The translations under genes and the position numbers were made by a program. Shown here piece by piece: positions 1 to 8,998 of a stretch of 64,000 nt of DNA. Below the pieces are notes generated by a model, which was not told where the DNA came from, did not search any database, and was given only the letters and a program-made list of their open reading frames with translations. Position 1 is the first letter of the stretch. Every line of letters begins with the position of its first letter. The stretch is from Mycobacterium lentiflavum (GTDB lineage: Bacteria > Actinomycetota > Actinomycetes > Mycobacteriales > Mycobacteriaceae). The DNA is taken from the NCBI RefSeq assembly GCF_022374895.2, contig NZ_CP092423.2, forward strand, positions 2,542,001-2,606,000, in the 5' to 3' direction.

Positions 1-284
1 CTGGCGCCGCGCTGGCCCAGGCGCGTCTGCAACCACTGTGTCACTGTGCGGACGACCCACAGCGTCAACAGGATTGACAGCGGTCCCAGCCAGCCCCGCA
101 GATCACGAGCCAAGGGATCGGCGATGATGCCCGCGACGATGCCGGCCAGCACGATCGCCGAGCCGATCGCGCAGCCGGCGATCACCACTCCGCAGCTCAC
201 CGTGGCGGCCAGGTAGCGACGTAACGCGATCGATGCCCGCCACAGTCGCGGGTCCAGGGGCGCCCGGGAATTGCGTGTGCTCAG
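1..284 (-). CDS. cydD: CydD, N-terminus of the ABC exporter for cytochrome bd assembly (partial)
   Basis: Only the first ~94 codons lie in the window; the gene runs off the left edge. The reading frame following cydB gives a soluble start (RAPLDPRLWRAS) and two hydrophobic segments typical of an ABC exporter TM domain. CydDC is a heterodimeric thiol/heme exporter needed to assemble the bd oxidase, and mycobacteria carry cydD directly after cydB. No ATG, GTG or TTG exists before the conserved start; the only plausible codon is a CTG whose TG is shared with the cydB stop (CTGA). The start is therefore a guess, the identity good from synteny. Confidence 0.8.
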   Translation of the reverse strand, partial: MSTRNSRAPLDPRLWRASIALRRYLAATVSCGVVIAGCAIGSAIVLAGIVAGIIADPLARDLRGWLGPLSILLTLWVVRTVTQWLQTRLGQRGA

Positions 285-1321
285 GACGGGCGCCTTGCCA
301 GGCCGATCGACGGGGGTATCCGGTCAGTCGAGATCCGTTGCCGGAAGACCCAATACGTCCACGCCTGGTACACGACCGTCAGCGGGGCGAAGAATGCGGT
401 CACCCACGTCATGATCTTGAGCGTGTAGGGCGTCGACGACGAGTTGTAGATCGTCAGGCTCCACTGCTTGTTCAGCGTGGAGGGCACCAAATCGGGATAC
501 AGCACGCCGAACAACAGAATCACCACGGCCGCAACGACCACTGCTGTGCTGGCGAACGCCCAGCCGTCGGAGGCGCGGCGCCACACCAACGCCACGGCGG
601 CCAGCTGTGCGACGACTGCCACGGCCAGCACCAGCCAGGTCCAGGTCTTGCCATGCGCCAGCTGTGTCCAAAGCCCAAAGGCGCCAACGAGTCCCGTAAC
701 CGGAAGCGATAGCTGCTTGGCGAATCGGTGCGCGTCGTCGCGGATCGTGCCGGACGTCTTCAACGCGACGAACACCGCGCCGTAGAACAAGAACAGCCCG
801 GCGGTGGCCAGACCGCCCAGTAGCGTGTAGGCGTTGAGCACGTCGCCGATGGAGAGATGAATGTGACCGTTGGCGTCCACCGGCAGGCCGCGCACCAGGA
901 TGGCGAACGCCACACCCCACAGCACCGCGGGCAGCCAGGACCCGGCCGCGATGGCGAAATCGGCCAGGGCGCGCCATTTCGTGTCGTCGATCTTGCCGCG
1001 CCATTCGATGGCCACAGCACGCACGATCATGCCGAACAGGATCGCGAGCAACGGTAAATAGAGCGTGGAGAACACGCTCGCGTACCAGCCGGGGAAGGCG
1101 GCGAACATCCCGGCGCCGGCGGTGAGTAGCCAGACCTCGTTGCCGTCCCATACCGGGCCGATGGTGTTTAGCGCGGCGCGTCGGTGGTTCTCCCTGTCGC
1201 CGGTGCCGGCGCGACCGAAGGGTTCCATCAGCATGCCCACGCCAAAGTCGAAGCCCTCCAGGATGAAGAAGCCCAGGAACAATACGGCGATGATGCCGAA
1301 CCATAACTCTTGCAGCGCCAT
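281..1321 (-). CDS. cydB: Cytochrome bd ubiquinol/menaquinol oxidase subunit II
   Basis: This is the 346-residue CydB subunit of the membrane bd oxidase, a high-affinity oxygen reductase that takes electrons from menaquinol. The N-terminus (MALQELWFGIIAVLFLGFFILEG-type segment, then DFGVGML) and GPVWDGNEVWLLTAGAGMFA are classic CydB signatures, followed by about nine hydrophobic segments. The length is normal for actinobacterial CydB. The ATG is preceded by GGAAGGAG seven bases upstream, an excellent ribosome site. It lies 19 bases after cydA and overlaps the apparent start of cydD, so cydA-cydB-cydD form one minus-strand operon. The family is thought to be induced under hypoxia or respiratory stress; no specific operator was identified here. 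Confidence 0.97.
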   Translation of the reverse strand: MALQELWFGIIAVLFLGFFILEGFDFGVGMLMEPFGRAGTGDRENHRRAALNTIGPVWDGNEVWLLTAGAGMFAAFPGWYASVFSTLYLPLLAILFGMIVRAVAIEWRGKIDDTKWRALADFAIAAGSWLPAVLWGVAFAILVRGLPVDANGHIHLSIGDVLNAYTLLGGLATAGLFLFYGAVFVALKTSGTIRDDAHRFAKQLSLPVTGLVGAFGLWTQLAHGKTWTWLVLAVAVVAQLAAVALVWRRASDGWAFASTAVVVAAVVILLFGVLYPDLVPSTLNKQWSLTIYNSSSTPYTLKIMTWVTAFFAPLTVVYQAWTYWVFRQRISTDRIPPSIGLARRPS

Positions 1322-1340
1322 TGGTTAACTCCTTCCCGGG

Positions 1341-2795
1341 TCAGTAGGCGAACGACAACGGGGCCACTTCGTCGTCGCCGGGTACTTTTGGCGGTGCGGG
1401 TTCCGCATCGTGTTCCATCGGACCCTCGGCGACGTAGCGCTTCAGCAGCCAGAACCAGATGACCGCGAGCACCGCGTAGACAAGGGTGAACAGCACCAGC
1501 GAGGTGACGACCATGCCGGCCGCGTGATCCGACACGCCTTGGCTGACCGTCAGCCGGACCTGCTGGTCGCCGGTCGGATTCGGCGCCACAAGCCATGGCT
1601 GGCGGCCCATTTCGGTGAAGACCCATCCGGCGCTGTTGGCCAGGAACGGAGTCGGGATGGTCAGTAGCGCGAACCAGGAGTACCACGATTGGGTGGGGGT
1701 GCGGCCGCCGCGGGTCAACCACAAGGTGGCGAGCGCGAACAGCACCGGGATCGCCATCAAGCCGATCATCATGCGGAACGACCAATAGGTGACGAATAGG
1801 TTGGGCCGGTAGTCATTTGGCCCGAACTTGCGTTGATCGTCCTGTTGGATGTCGCGTACGCCCTGCAACGTCACACCGGTGAATTTGCTCTCGGCGAGGA
1901 ACGGCAGGACGTAGGGCACCTGGATCACGCGGGTGATGCTGTCGCAGTTGTTGTGCGAACCGACCGTCAGGATAGAGAAGTCCGGATCGGTTTCGGTGTT
2001 GCATAACGATTCCGCCGATGCCATTTTCATCGGCTGCTGCTGGAACATCAGCTTGCCCTGCTGGTCGCCGGTGAAGAACAGCCCGACGGTGGCGAACAGT
2101 GCCACCCAACACCCGAGGATCGCCGCCGGACGAAACACTTTGCCGAGATCCACGTTCCCTGTCTTTTGCGCGCGAATCAGCCACCAGGCGCTCACCGCGG
2201 CGACGAAGGTGGCGGCGGTCAGCAACGAGCCGTTGACCGCGTGTGAAAACGCCGCACGGGCGGTGTTATTGCTGAGGAACGCCCCGATGCTGTCCATCTC
2301 GGCGCGCTTGGTCGCCGGGTTGTAGTGCGCGCCAACCGGATGCTGCATGAACGAGTTCGCCGAGATGATGAAGAACGCGGACACGTTGACGGCGATCGCG
2401 ACGATCCAGATGCAGGCCAGGTGCACGAGTCGCGGCAACCTGCTCCAGCCGAAGATCCACAAGCCGAGGAAGGTGGATTCGAAGAAGAAGGCGGCCAGGC
2501 CTTCCATCGCGAGTGGGGCGCCGAAGATGTCGCCGACGAACCGCGAGTATTCGCTCCAGTTCATGCCGAACTGGAACTCCTGCACAATCCCGGTCGCCAC
2601 CCCGATCGCGAAGTTGATCAGGAGCAGCTTGCCGAAGAACTTGGTCAGGCGATACCAGGCGGTATTACCGGTCGCCACCCACACGGTCTGCATGACGGCG
2701 ACCAATGGGGCCAGGCCGATCGTGAGCGGCACAAAGATGAAGTGGTAGACGGTGGTGATACCGAACTGCCACCGCGAAATGTCGACGACATTCAT
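1341..2795 (-). CDS. cydA: Cytochrome bd oxidase subunit I
   Basis: CydA (484 residues) carries the heme b558/b595/d groups and the quinol site of the bd oxidase. Visible landmarks are His18 in VYHFIFVP (heme b595 ligand position), Glu98 and Glu106 in the proton/heme region, the YWSFRMMIG segment near residues 337-345 that supplies the Met ligand to heme b558, and the hallmark GRQPW at residues 397-401. The Q-loop between helices 6 and 7 is of the short type found in actinobacteria. It is the first gene of the minus-strand cydA-cydB-cydD operon, and its start codon is ATG. Confidence 0.97.
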   Translation of the reverse strand: MNVVDISRWQFGITTVYHFIFVPLTIGLAPLVAVMQTVWVATGNTAWYRLTKFFGKLLLINFAIGVATGIVQEFQFGMNWSEYSRFVGDIFGAPLAMEGLAAFFFESTFLGLWIFGWSRLPRLVHLACIWIVAIAVNVSAFFIISANSFMQHPVGAHYNPATKRAEMDSIGAFLSNNTARAAFSHAVNGSLLTAATFVAAVSAWWLIRAQKTGNVDLGKVFRPAAILGCWVALFATVGLFFTGDQQGKLMFQQQPMKMASAESLCNTETDPDFSILTVGSHNNCDSITRVIQVPYVLPFLAESKFTGVTLQGVRDIQQDDQRKFGPNDYRPNLFVTYWSFRMMIGLMAIPVLFALATLWLTRGGRTPTQSWYSWFALLTIPTPFLANSAGWVFTEMGRQPWLVAPNPTGDQQVRLTVSQGVSDHAAGMVVTSLVLFTLVYAVLAVIWFWLLKRYVAEGPMEHDAEPAPPKVPGDDEVAPLSFAY

Positions 2796-2840
2796 CCGTC
2801 ATCTCCCGTGACTGCAGCGTTCTACGACGCAGTGTAGTAG

Positions 2841-3422
2841 TTAAACGCTTCCCGCGCCATTCCCGAGTTCTTTGGAGGCCTTGCGGATTCCGAAGGACGC
2901 GATCACTTCGAAGACGCCGATGACGGCCAGCCATATGCCGACAACGATCGCCAGCGTGATGATCGATGCGAAGGGATAGGCGAGCACGACAACGCCCGCT
3001 ATCAGGGTGATGGCGCCGACGAAAATCGACCAGCCGCGTCCCGGCAGCGTCGGATCGCTGATCGCGGAAACCGTTGTGGCCACACCACGGAAGACGAATC
3101 CGATGCCAATCCAGATGGCTAGCAACAGGACCGCATACCCCTGGCCGAAGTGGCGAAATGCCAGCACGGCCAGGATCAACGATGCGGCACCGCTGATGAA
3201 CAGCAGGATGCGACTGCCCGCCGAAACATGCAGGCTGAAAGCGAATACGACTTGTGCGACACCGGTAATCAGCAGATAGACACCGAAGGCGATCGCGGCG
3301 GCCAGGACGGATATCCCCGGCCACGCCAGCACCAGGACACCGACGATCAGCGTCAGGACTCCCGATACCAGCGTGGATTTCCACAGATGCGGCAACATGC
3401 TTGGAACTTCGGTGGGCTGCAT
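2841..3422 (-). CDS. HdeD/DUF308-family membrane protein (Rv1624c-like)
   Basis: A 193-residue integral membrane protein with six regularly spaced hydrophobic helices and short Gly/Ala-rich loops, as in the HdeD/DUF308 family. Molecular function is unknown in mycobacteria; the enterobacterial HdeD is linked to acid resistance. I chose the ATG that starts MQPTEVPSML rather than an upstream TTG because GTGAGCC lies just before it and the resulting length matches the tuberculosis homologue of about 195 residues. It sits between cydA and the adenylyl cyclase, same strand, as in M. tuberculosis, but 45 bases before cydA, so co-transcription is possible rather than proven. Confidence 0.85.
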   Translation of the reverse strand: MQPTEVPSMLPHLWKSTLVSGVLTLIVGVLVLAWPGISVLAAAIAFGVYLLITGVAQVVFAFSLHVSAGSRILLFISGAASLILAVLAFRHFGQGYAVLLLAIWIGIGFVFRGVATTVSAISDPTLPGRGWSIFVGAITLIAGVVVLAYPFASIITLAIVVGIWLAVIGVFEVIASFGIRKASKELGNGAGSV

Positions 3423-3463
3423 AGGCTCACTGTGGCACAACCGCGCAAGCGAAAATAGGGGCT

Positions 3464-4804
3464 TTAGACCGTGGCGTCGTGCGTCGTTCGGGGTTCCTCG
3501 GCGGGCATGTCTCCGGGTTCGGCGGCTGCCGGCTTGCGGCCGATCAGGTACCAGGTGTGCATCACGCCTTTACCTTTGACCTCGATCCGGCCACGCTCGC
3601 GCAGCACGAACTCGTCCTTCAGGCGCTCGTACACGTCCTCGGGCACTTGAATCTGTCCCACCGAGTCCGTCGATTCCATCCGGGCCGCGACATTGACCGC
3701 GTCGCCCCACACGTCGTAGAAGAAGCGTCGCGATCCCACGACGCCCGCGACCACGGTGCCCGTCGCGAAGCCGACGCGCATCGGCACCGAGTCACCCTGT
3801 GCGTCTTGGATTTTCGCCGCGGTGGCGACCATGTCGAGGGCAAAGTCGGCCAGTGCGTGCAAGTGGTCGGGCCTGGGTCGCGGGACCCCGCTAACCACCA
3901 TGTAGGAGTCTCCGCTGACTTTGATCTTCTCCAGCCCGTGTTTGTCCACCAGTTCGTCGAAAGCGCTGTAGACGCGGTCCAGGAACTTGACGAGGTCGCA
4001 CGGTGCGGTCGAGCTGGCGCGCTCGGTGAAGCCGACCATGTCGGCGAACAGCACCGAGGCCTCCTCGTATCGGTCGGCGATGACGTCGCGCTCGGGTTCT
4101 TTGAGCCGGTCGGCGACGCTGGCCGGCAACATGTTGGCCAGCAGGGCTTCCGAGCGCTCGTGTTCGGACTCCATGACGTCTTCGGCGCGTTTGGTATCGC
4201 GCAGCGCGAACCACACCGTCACCACCGCCATCGTGCAGGCCGAGATGGTCGTGATGATAAAGCTCGTCCGTTCGGCCCAGGGCTGTTCGAGCCCGGTCGA
4301 GCGGGGGACGAGGAACTGCAGGGCGATCACCAGCCCGGCGCCGATGGCTGCCAGCAGCGCGGCCAGGCCGATGCGCTCGATGCCGAGCTGCAGCACAACC
4401 AGGCTCGCGTTGGCGATGAAGTAGTACTGGACGCCGGAGCCGGTGCCGACCTCCAGGCAGATGAAGAAGATGACGAGATACGCCGAGACGATGTAGGTAA
4501 GGGGCGCAACCAATTCCCCGAAGCGATGCAGCCACGGGACGGTCAGGAAGATCATCGCCGCGATGAGGGTGATCACCTGGGTTCGCTGGGCGAAAGTTCC
4601 GGCCCAGATGCCCAGGATCCCGAAGAGCAGGCTGATGACCACCGCCATCATGGCGTTGATATTGAGCACCCGGGCGCGGCGGTCGTGGCTGTCGGCGTAG
4701 TGATCGTTGCGGGCGCGATTCTTGGCCCGCACCGCCGCTTTACAGTCCGGGCGTGCCGAGTCATCCGGCCGACTGGGTGGGGCACCACATTTTCTAGCCA
4801 CCAC
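3464..4804 (-). CDS. cya: Membrane-anchored class III adenylyl cyclase (Rv1625c-like)
   Basis: This converts ATP to cAMP at the cytoplasmic face. The protein has a basic N-terminus, six transmembrane helices (about residues 45-210), a helical linker containing SEALLANMLPASVADRLKEPE, and a C-terminal cyclase domain. All six catalytic positions of the mammalian-like class III family are present: metal-binding Asp in LFADMVGF, Lys and Asp in KIKVSGDSYM, and Asp, Asn and Arg in FFYDVWGDAVNVAARM. It should work as a homodimer, like Rv1625c, with the membrane part acting as a receptor. The GTG start before VARKCGAPP matches the tuberculosis start; a longer TTG-started form reaches 4840. Confidence 0.95.
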   Translation of the reverse strand: MVARKCGAPPSRPDDSARPDCKAAVRAKNRARNDHYADSHDRRARVLNINAMMAVVISLLFGILGIWAGTFAQRTQVITLIAAMIFLTVPWLHRFGELVAPLTYIVSAYLVIFFICLEVGTGSGVQYYFIANASLVVLQLGIERIGLAALLAAIGAGLVIALQFLVPRSTGLEQPWAERTSFIITTISACTMAVVTVWFALRDTKRAEDVMESEHERSEALLANMLPASVADRLKEPERDVIADRYEEASVLFADMVGFTERASSTAPCDLVKFLDRVYSAFDELVDKHGLEKIKVSGDSYMVVSGVPRPRPDHLHALADFALDMVATAAKIQDAQGDSVPMRVGFATGTVVAGVVGSRRFFYDVWGDAVNVAARMESTDSVGQIQVPEDVYERLKDEFVLRERGRIEVKGKGVMHTWYLIGRKPAAAEPGDMPAEEPRTTHDATV

Positions 4805-4852
4805 TTTCAAAGAGTAACCGTTGGCCAGGACATTCCCCAACGCCGCGGTGGG

Positions 4853-5536
4853 CTAACTCGGGCCGGGACTCCCGGTCGGCGGCGCCCCGCGCAAATGGAT
4901 GTGCGTGTCACGGAGGCGAGTGGTCCGCCGTCCGCCGGATGGGGTGAACCCGGGCAGGTGCTCGACGGGCACCGTTCCGGCATGGGTTCGGACCACGACC
5001 GGCATGGCCAGCATCATGGCGAACACCCGCGACTCGCGCTTTGCCTGCTCTCTCGCGATGAACAGCACATCCAGGGGGTACCACAGGCCAACCCACGCCA
5101 CCACGAGGAACACGCCGTTGCCGAGCAGTTCACCGGCGAGCTCACCCACCATCGGGCGAGTAAAGATGTACGACAGCGCGATGCCCGCAACGAAGAGCAC
5201 CGAGCCGCTGATGAGTGACCGCATGCCCTGGCGCCAGATCAGGTCATGCTGCCGATCGGCCCGGCGCACTGCCAAAGCGCAGTAGCGGCGGACCGACGAC
5301 TCCAGGGTCGCTGCCAGTTCTTCGGAGCATTCGCCGGTGATATCCAAAACGATGCGCTGAACATTGGAATGTCTTTTCTGGGCCAACATCAGCTCGACGA
5401 GTTCGTCCATGCCGCTGTCGATTCGGTGCGCGCCGGATAGCAGGGCCCGCTCGTCGACGGCGAACAGGTCGGCGGGCTCGTCCAGTTCAATGACGATGTC
5501 CGACAACGGTTCCTGTCGATCGCGTCGCAGGTTCAC
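4853..5536 (-). CDS. Hypothetical membrane protein, function unknown
   Basis: This 227-residue protein is not one I recognise. Residues 1-90 are soluble and acidic (SDIVIELDEPADLF, DELVELMLAQKRHSNVQRIVLDI), followed by a basic patch, two or three hydrophobic helices (about 107-127 and 136-160, the latter ending WVGLWYPLDVLFIAREQ) and a basic, proline-rich cytoplasmic tail. A charged N-terminal domain next to a helical hairpin suggests a small membrane-tethered sensor or scaffold, but this is inference. The GTG start follows a strong GGGAGGTGG ribosome site. It is the first gene on the cyclase side that is not in the M. tuberculosis order, so it marks the left edge of an accessory block. It could be co-transcribed with the cyclase 48 bases downstream. 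Confidence 0.65.
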   Translation of the reverse strand: MNLRRDRQEPLSDIVIELDEPADLFAVDERALLSGAHRIDSGMDELVELMLAQKRHSNVQRIVLDITGECSEELAATLESSVRRYCALAVRRADRQHDLIWRQGMRSLISGSVLFVAGIALSYIFTRPMVGELAGELLGNGVFLVVAWVGLWYPLDVLFIAREQAKRESRVFAMMLAMPVVVRTHAGTVPVEHLPGFTPSGGRRTTRLRDTHIHLRGAPPTGSPGPS

Positions 5537-5677
5537 GCCACCACCTCCCGCACGAGAAGGCGCCGCTTGTCACGGCATGCCCGAATACTACTGAGGTCGG
5601 CGTGCGTAGCCCGGATTTTCACCGAATATATTGGTGGACAAGCGATCTCAGTTGTCCACTAGCTGCCCGTGAAATGA

Positions 5678-5707
5678 CTATCCACCCCTCCGTGGAGGGG
5701 TGGATAG
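5678..5707 (-). terminator. Perfect 14-bp inverted repeat, likely terminator of the peptide/lanB unit
   Basis: The two 14-base arms (CTATCCACCCCTCC and its exact complement) are separated by only two bases, giving a very stable hairpin beginning 12 bases after the stop of the 40-residue peptide. No U-tract follows on either strand, which is common in mycobacterial terminators. It may also protect the 3' end of a short peptide mRNA. Confidence 0.7.
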
Positions 5708-5718
5708 AGCCGAGCCAC

Positions 5719-5841
5719 TTAGATGCTGATGCAGGAACCGCCGGGAATGCAGAAGCTTCCGCATCCCGAAGTGGTGAGCGGGGTCAGCACGATAACGATG
5801 GCAACGAACAGTTTGCTGAAACGCGACACGACGAACTCCAT
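5719..5841 (-). CDS. Candidate 40-residue Cys/Ser/Thr-rich peptide (possible RiPP precursor or small lipoprotein)
   Basis: An ATG-started ORF of 40 codons on the same strand as lanB, 208 bases after it and ending 11 bases before a strong hairpin. The N-terminus is MEFVVSRFSKLFVAIVIVL, a basic start and hydrophobic core like a signal peptide. The last 21 residues begin TPLTTSG and finish CGSFCIPGGSCISI, with three Cys, four Ser and three Thr. Such a tail could be a dehydratable core peptide; alternatively TTSGC resembles a weak lipobox, making this a tiny secreted lipoprotein. No good ribosome site is visible before the ATG, and no FNLD-like leader motif is present. Coding status rests on position, composition and the terminator. 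Confidence 0.5.
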   Translation of the reverse strand: MEFVVSRFSKLFVAIVIVLTPLTTSGCGSFCIPGGSCISI

Positions 5842-6049
5842 TCTGGGTGAACGGGGTAAAGCGTGCTTACTGTACGTCTGTTGAACAAGTGAAAAACGTG
5901 TCGCGAATCAACCGTGTCGCATTTGGGATTGCGGTGTTATTTCGGCGTTGCGCGAACGCAACAGGCGGCTCGTCTTGAGTCGGCGGAAATAATAGCGGTG
6001 AAGCTCGCGCAGGCCAGTTGGATGGGGCGCCCGGCGGGTGGGTTTGTTG

Positions 6050-8998
6050 TCAGGGTTGGGTAGTGCTCCGCTCGCGGCGATTTCGTTCGGTCTTGACCAT
6101 CCAAATGGCGGCGAACTCCTCGTGGCGCTGCAGACCGAGCCGGACGCACAGCAGGTGGCTCGCGCTTTGCAGCACGTCGGGCGTCATCACCGCGTCGCGC
6201 TGGGCCGGGTCGGCCCAGAACGCGCGCAGGACGGCGCCCAGGTCGTTGTCCGCCTTGATGCGCGGATGTTGTTTGCGCAGCCCGGTTTTGATTTTGTGTA
6301 CCGCCGTGCCCAGCTCTCGGCTGTAATTCTCGACGGCGACGTCGATCACCTCACCGGCGTGCGCCCGGCTCGGGTCGAGGCCGTCGAGCCATTGGGTCAG
6401 GACACCGGCCGCGGCCTCGACGCCTGGCCTGATGAGCGGAGCGGAGATGGCCGGGGTCGGTGAGTTGGGGTCGACGATCGGCAGCATGGCAACGATCTGC
6501 GCGGTCTCCAGACAAAATAGCCGTTCGTAGCACGGAAAGCTTCGGGTTCCGCCGTACCGTTCCAGTTCACGGTGGTACACGGGGATCGTGTAGTCGCCGA
6601 TGCGCCCGGCCAGGCGAGCCTCGGCCATCCAGGCCAGGACGTCGCTAAGCTCGACAATTGGGCGTTGCACGCGCATGCGTAGCTGGTCTCGGTCGTTTTC
6701 TCGGTAGCGTACGAAGTACCAGGCGCCGGCGAGCTCCGGGAAGGCGTCTGCGAATGCCAGCAGGGTGCGGTCGTGGGAGCCGCGGGCAGCGGAGATGGTG
6801 AACGCGGTCCACTCGCCGCCCGGCGCCAGCAGCCGGTGCTCGTCGTCGGCGGGGTCGTGCAGAGGGTAGTTGGTCAGGTCGGGCTCGACGCGCGACGTTC
6901 CCGGGGCGACGACGGTGACCACCACCTCGGCCGGGTGCGCTGCCGCCCGGTCGTCCCGCACGACACCCATCTGATCGGGCCCCGGTGCGCGGAACAACCA
7001 CCGGTTGCCAGCACTGATTTCGTCGAGCAGCAGCTCGAGGTGCGCCGGATGTTTCGTGTCGAGGTGCAGCTGGTTGTCGTGCGGGCCGATGCGGATATAC
7101 CGGCTGACGCCGGTATCGGCGAGCCAGTCCCGCAGCGCAACCTGGGTTCGGTCGGCGGCCTCCGGGTAGCGCCATCGCTCCTCGGCCAGAGTGACGCCCC
7201 GGTATCGGACTGCCGGGAGATGGTTCAAGATCGCCTCGGCCTCGCCCCAGGACCAGAACGGCAGCCGGATCCCGGCATCGGAGATTTCCCGCAGTAGCCG
7301 GATGGCTTTGGCAGAAGCGCGGGTCGTGGCCATGTTGAGCTGGCGCACGCTCGCCGGTGTGCCGTCGGCCAGGACCGTCCGAACGCGCCCGTCCGCATGA
7401 CCGAGGTAGACGTCGGCAAGGGTGAGGACCGGGCCGCTCGGGAGGTGCGGACGCGCATTGACCGCGAGTGTCACCGAGTACAACGGCGCGGTCGCGGCGA
7501 CCTCGTTGATGGAGTCGGTGCCTGCGATGTAGTCGACTCCGCACAGGATTCCCCGGCCGCCGGTGTTGTTGGACCACCAGGCGGTGTCGACATCGACGCA
7601 GCGCTGCGCGTGTTCCCGCACCCGGGGAATGACGGCGGTGAAGCGTCCGGCAGCGGATCCGCCCGGGAAGCCGATTCCGTTGATCGTTGCCCGCAGACCC
7701 GCCGGCTCGCGGTGGAGTCCAAGGATGAGATCGAAGCTGCCGGGCATGCCTTCGGGCGCCGGGAAGCTCGCCAGGTCGGTGTCGGTGAGCTCCACGACGC
7801 CGGACGCCGCCCGTCGCAAAAGGCGGGCGATCAGGTCTCGACGCCGGTCGGCAGCGGGGTCGTCGTCCGCGGCGCGGGCGGGAGGGGCGACAGTCTCGTA
7901 GGTCCTCGGGTAGCCGATCCCGAGTTCCTCGTCGACCGCGGTCAGGAACGGCACCCGCGTATTGCCGTATCGCTCCAGGAAAGCGGCGCTGAACTCATCG
8001 AGCGCGGGGGTGGCCGGCAAGTGCGCCATCGTCGCGGCCAGGGACGTCATGGCATCGCAGGCCGCGTCGACGACCGACTCGGACACCTTCCCCGACGCAT
8101 CGAGTTCCACATCGACGTGGACATCGCGCTGGGTGTCCTCTGCTGAACACAGCTGCAGCAGCGAGTCGAGGCTGCCGTCGCCGACCGGGTCAGACGCTTC
8201 GGCATACCGCGCGAGGGCAGCCCGCATCTCGGCGGCGCCGGGCACGCGCGCCAAGGGGTCGGCATCGAATGCAGAGTGCTCCGCCTCGCACAACAGCACC
8301 TCGGCCTGCAGCAAGTCGTCAACGAGCTTCTGGACTTTCAGCGAGCCGGCGGCGGGATAGGCCACGGCGACCCGCCGCTCGATGTCTAGCCGTGCCGCGG
8401 TTCCGGTAGCGGCGTCGATGGCCAGCCGGGCCGGCCCGGTCGCCCTGATCGAGGCGAGGGTGTGGGTCTCGTCGATGCCACGCATGACGGTCACGACCAG
8501 CCGGTCGGCTCTTTCGATCAGCGCCGGGTTGGGGTGCAGCCGCGCCTGAGGCATCGCCCGCATCTCTTCCACGAGCCGCCTGGTCACCGCGCCCGCTGCC
8601 CTGACGTGGCGGATGTGTGACTTCCCGAGCATCGGTTCCCCGTCGCCGACCGGCAGCACCGCCACGCCCGCGAACATGCCGAACGGTGTACACCTGGTGC
8701 TGAGTCGCAGCGCGTACTTCAGCAGGCTCTTGTGCAGGCGCTTGCGCTTCTTCTCCGGTGTGCCCGTACCCGGCGACGACAGCAGCTTGTCAACCTCGGC
8801 CGCCAGCACCGGGCTGGCAAGCAGCACCGCCTCCCGGATGATGTCACCCGACCAAAGCCGGGCGATGGCATCGCGGTCACCCCACTCACCAGGGTCATCG
8901 GGATATTCGGCGACCGTCCCTAGCGAACACCGGATGATCACGCTGTCGCTGAGTGAACGCATGTACGAGGGCGGATTCTGGCGAGGGTGATCGGTCAT
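6050..8998 (-). CDS. Full-length LanB-type lantibiotic/thiopeptide dehydratase
   Basis: At 982 residues this matches complete class I lanthipeptide dehydratases such as NisB, which use glutamyl-tRNA to glutamylate Ser/Thr of a precursor peptide and then eliminate glutamate to leave dehydroamino acids. The N-terminal glutamylation domain shows the family signature TRCTPFGMFAG at residues 101-111. A C-terminal SpaB_C elimination domain starts near residue 725, with AWYFVRYREND...LRMRVQ, ERYGG near 812-816 and a late SHLLCVRLG segment that carries the expected His. Both domains are in one chain, unlike split thiopeptide LanBs or short PEARL enzymes. The ATG overlaps the stop of a 48-codon ORF (TAATG). 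No LanC cyclase, protease or dedicated transporter lies nearby, so the final product is unclear. Confidence 0.9.
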   Translation of the reverse strand: MTDHPRQNPPSYMRSLSDSVIIRCSLGTVAEYPDDPGEWGDRDAIARLWSGDIIREAVLLASPVLAAEVDKLLSSPGTGTPEKKRKRLHKSLLKYALRLSTRCTPFGMFAGVAVLPVGDGEPMLGKSHIRHVRAAGAVTRRLVEEMRAMPQARLHPNPALIERADRLVVTVMRGIDETHTLASIRATGPARLAIDAATGTAARLDIERRVAVAYPAAGSLKVQKLVDDLLQAEVLLCEAEHSAFDADPLARVPGAAEMRAALARYAEASDPVGDGSLDSLLQLCSAEDTQRDVHVDVELDASGKVSESVVDAACDAMTSLAATMAHLPATPALDEFSAAFLERYGNTRVPFLTAVDEELGIGYPRTYETVAPPARAADDDPAADRRRDLIARLLRRAASGVVELTDTDLASFPAPEGMPGSFDLILGLHREPAGLRATINGIGFPGGSAAGRFTAVIPRVREHAQRCVDVDTAWWSNNTGGRGILCGVDYIAGTDSINEVAATAPLYSVTLAVNARPHLPSGPVLTLADVYLGHADGRVRTVLADGTPASVRQLNMATTRASAKAIRLLREISDAGIRLPFWSWGEAEAILNHLPAVRYRGVTLAEERWRYPEAADRTQVALRDWLADTGVSRYIRIGPHDNQLHLDTKHPAHLELLLDEISAGNRWLFRAPGPDQMGVVRDDRAAAHPAEVVVTVVAPGTSRVEPDLTNYPLHDPADDEHRLLAPGGEWTAFTISAARGSHDRTLLAFADAFPELAGAWYFVRYRENDRDQLRMRVQRPIVELSDVLAWMAEARLAGRIGDYTIPVYHRELERYGGTRSFPCYERLFCLETAQIVAMLPIVDPNSPTPAISAPLIRPGVEAAAGVLTQWLDGLDPSRAHAGEVIDVAVENYSRELGTAVHKIKTGLRKQHPRIKADNDLGAVLRAFWADPAQRDAVMTPDVLQSASHLLCVRLGLQRHEEFAAIWMVKTERNRRERSTTQP

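Noticed and set aside
3479..5218. 579-codon plus-strand frame
   Set aside because: It is antisense to the cyclase and the hypothetical membrane protein; its product is His/Arg/Asp-rich and low in family-like pattern, typical of an antisense shadow in GC-rich DNA.
5937..6149. 70-codon frame overlapping the lanB 3' end, tested as a RiPP precursor
   Set aside because: Most of it lies inside lanB in another frame, it is Arg-rich, and the 40-residue peptide downstream is a better candidate.
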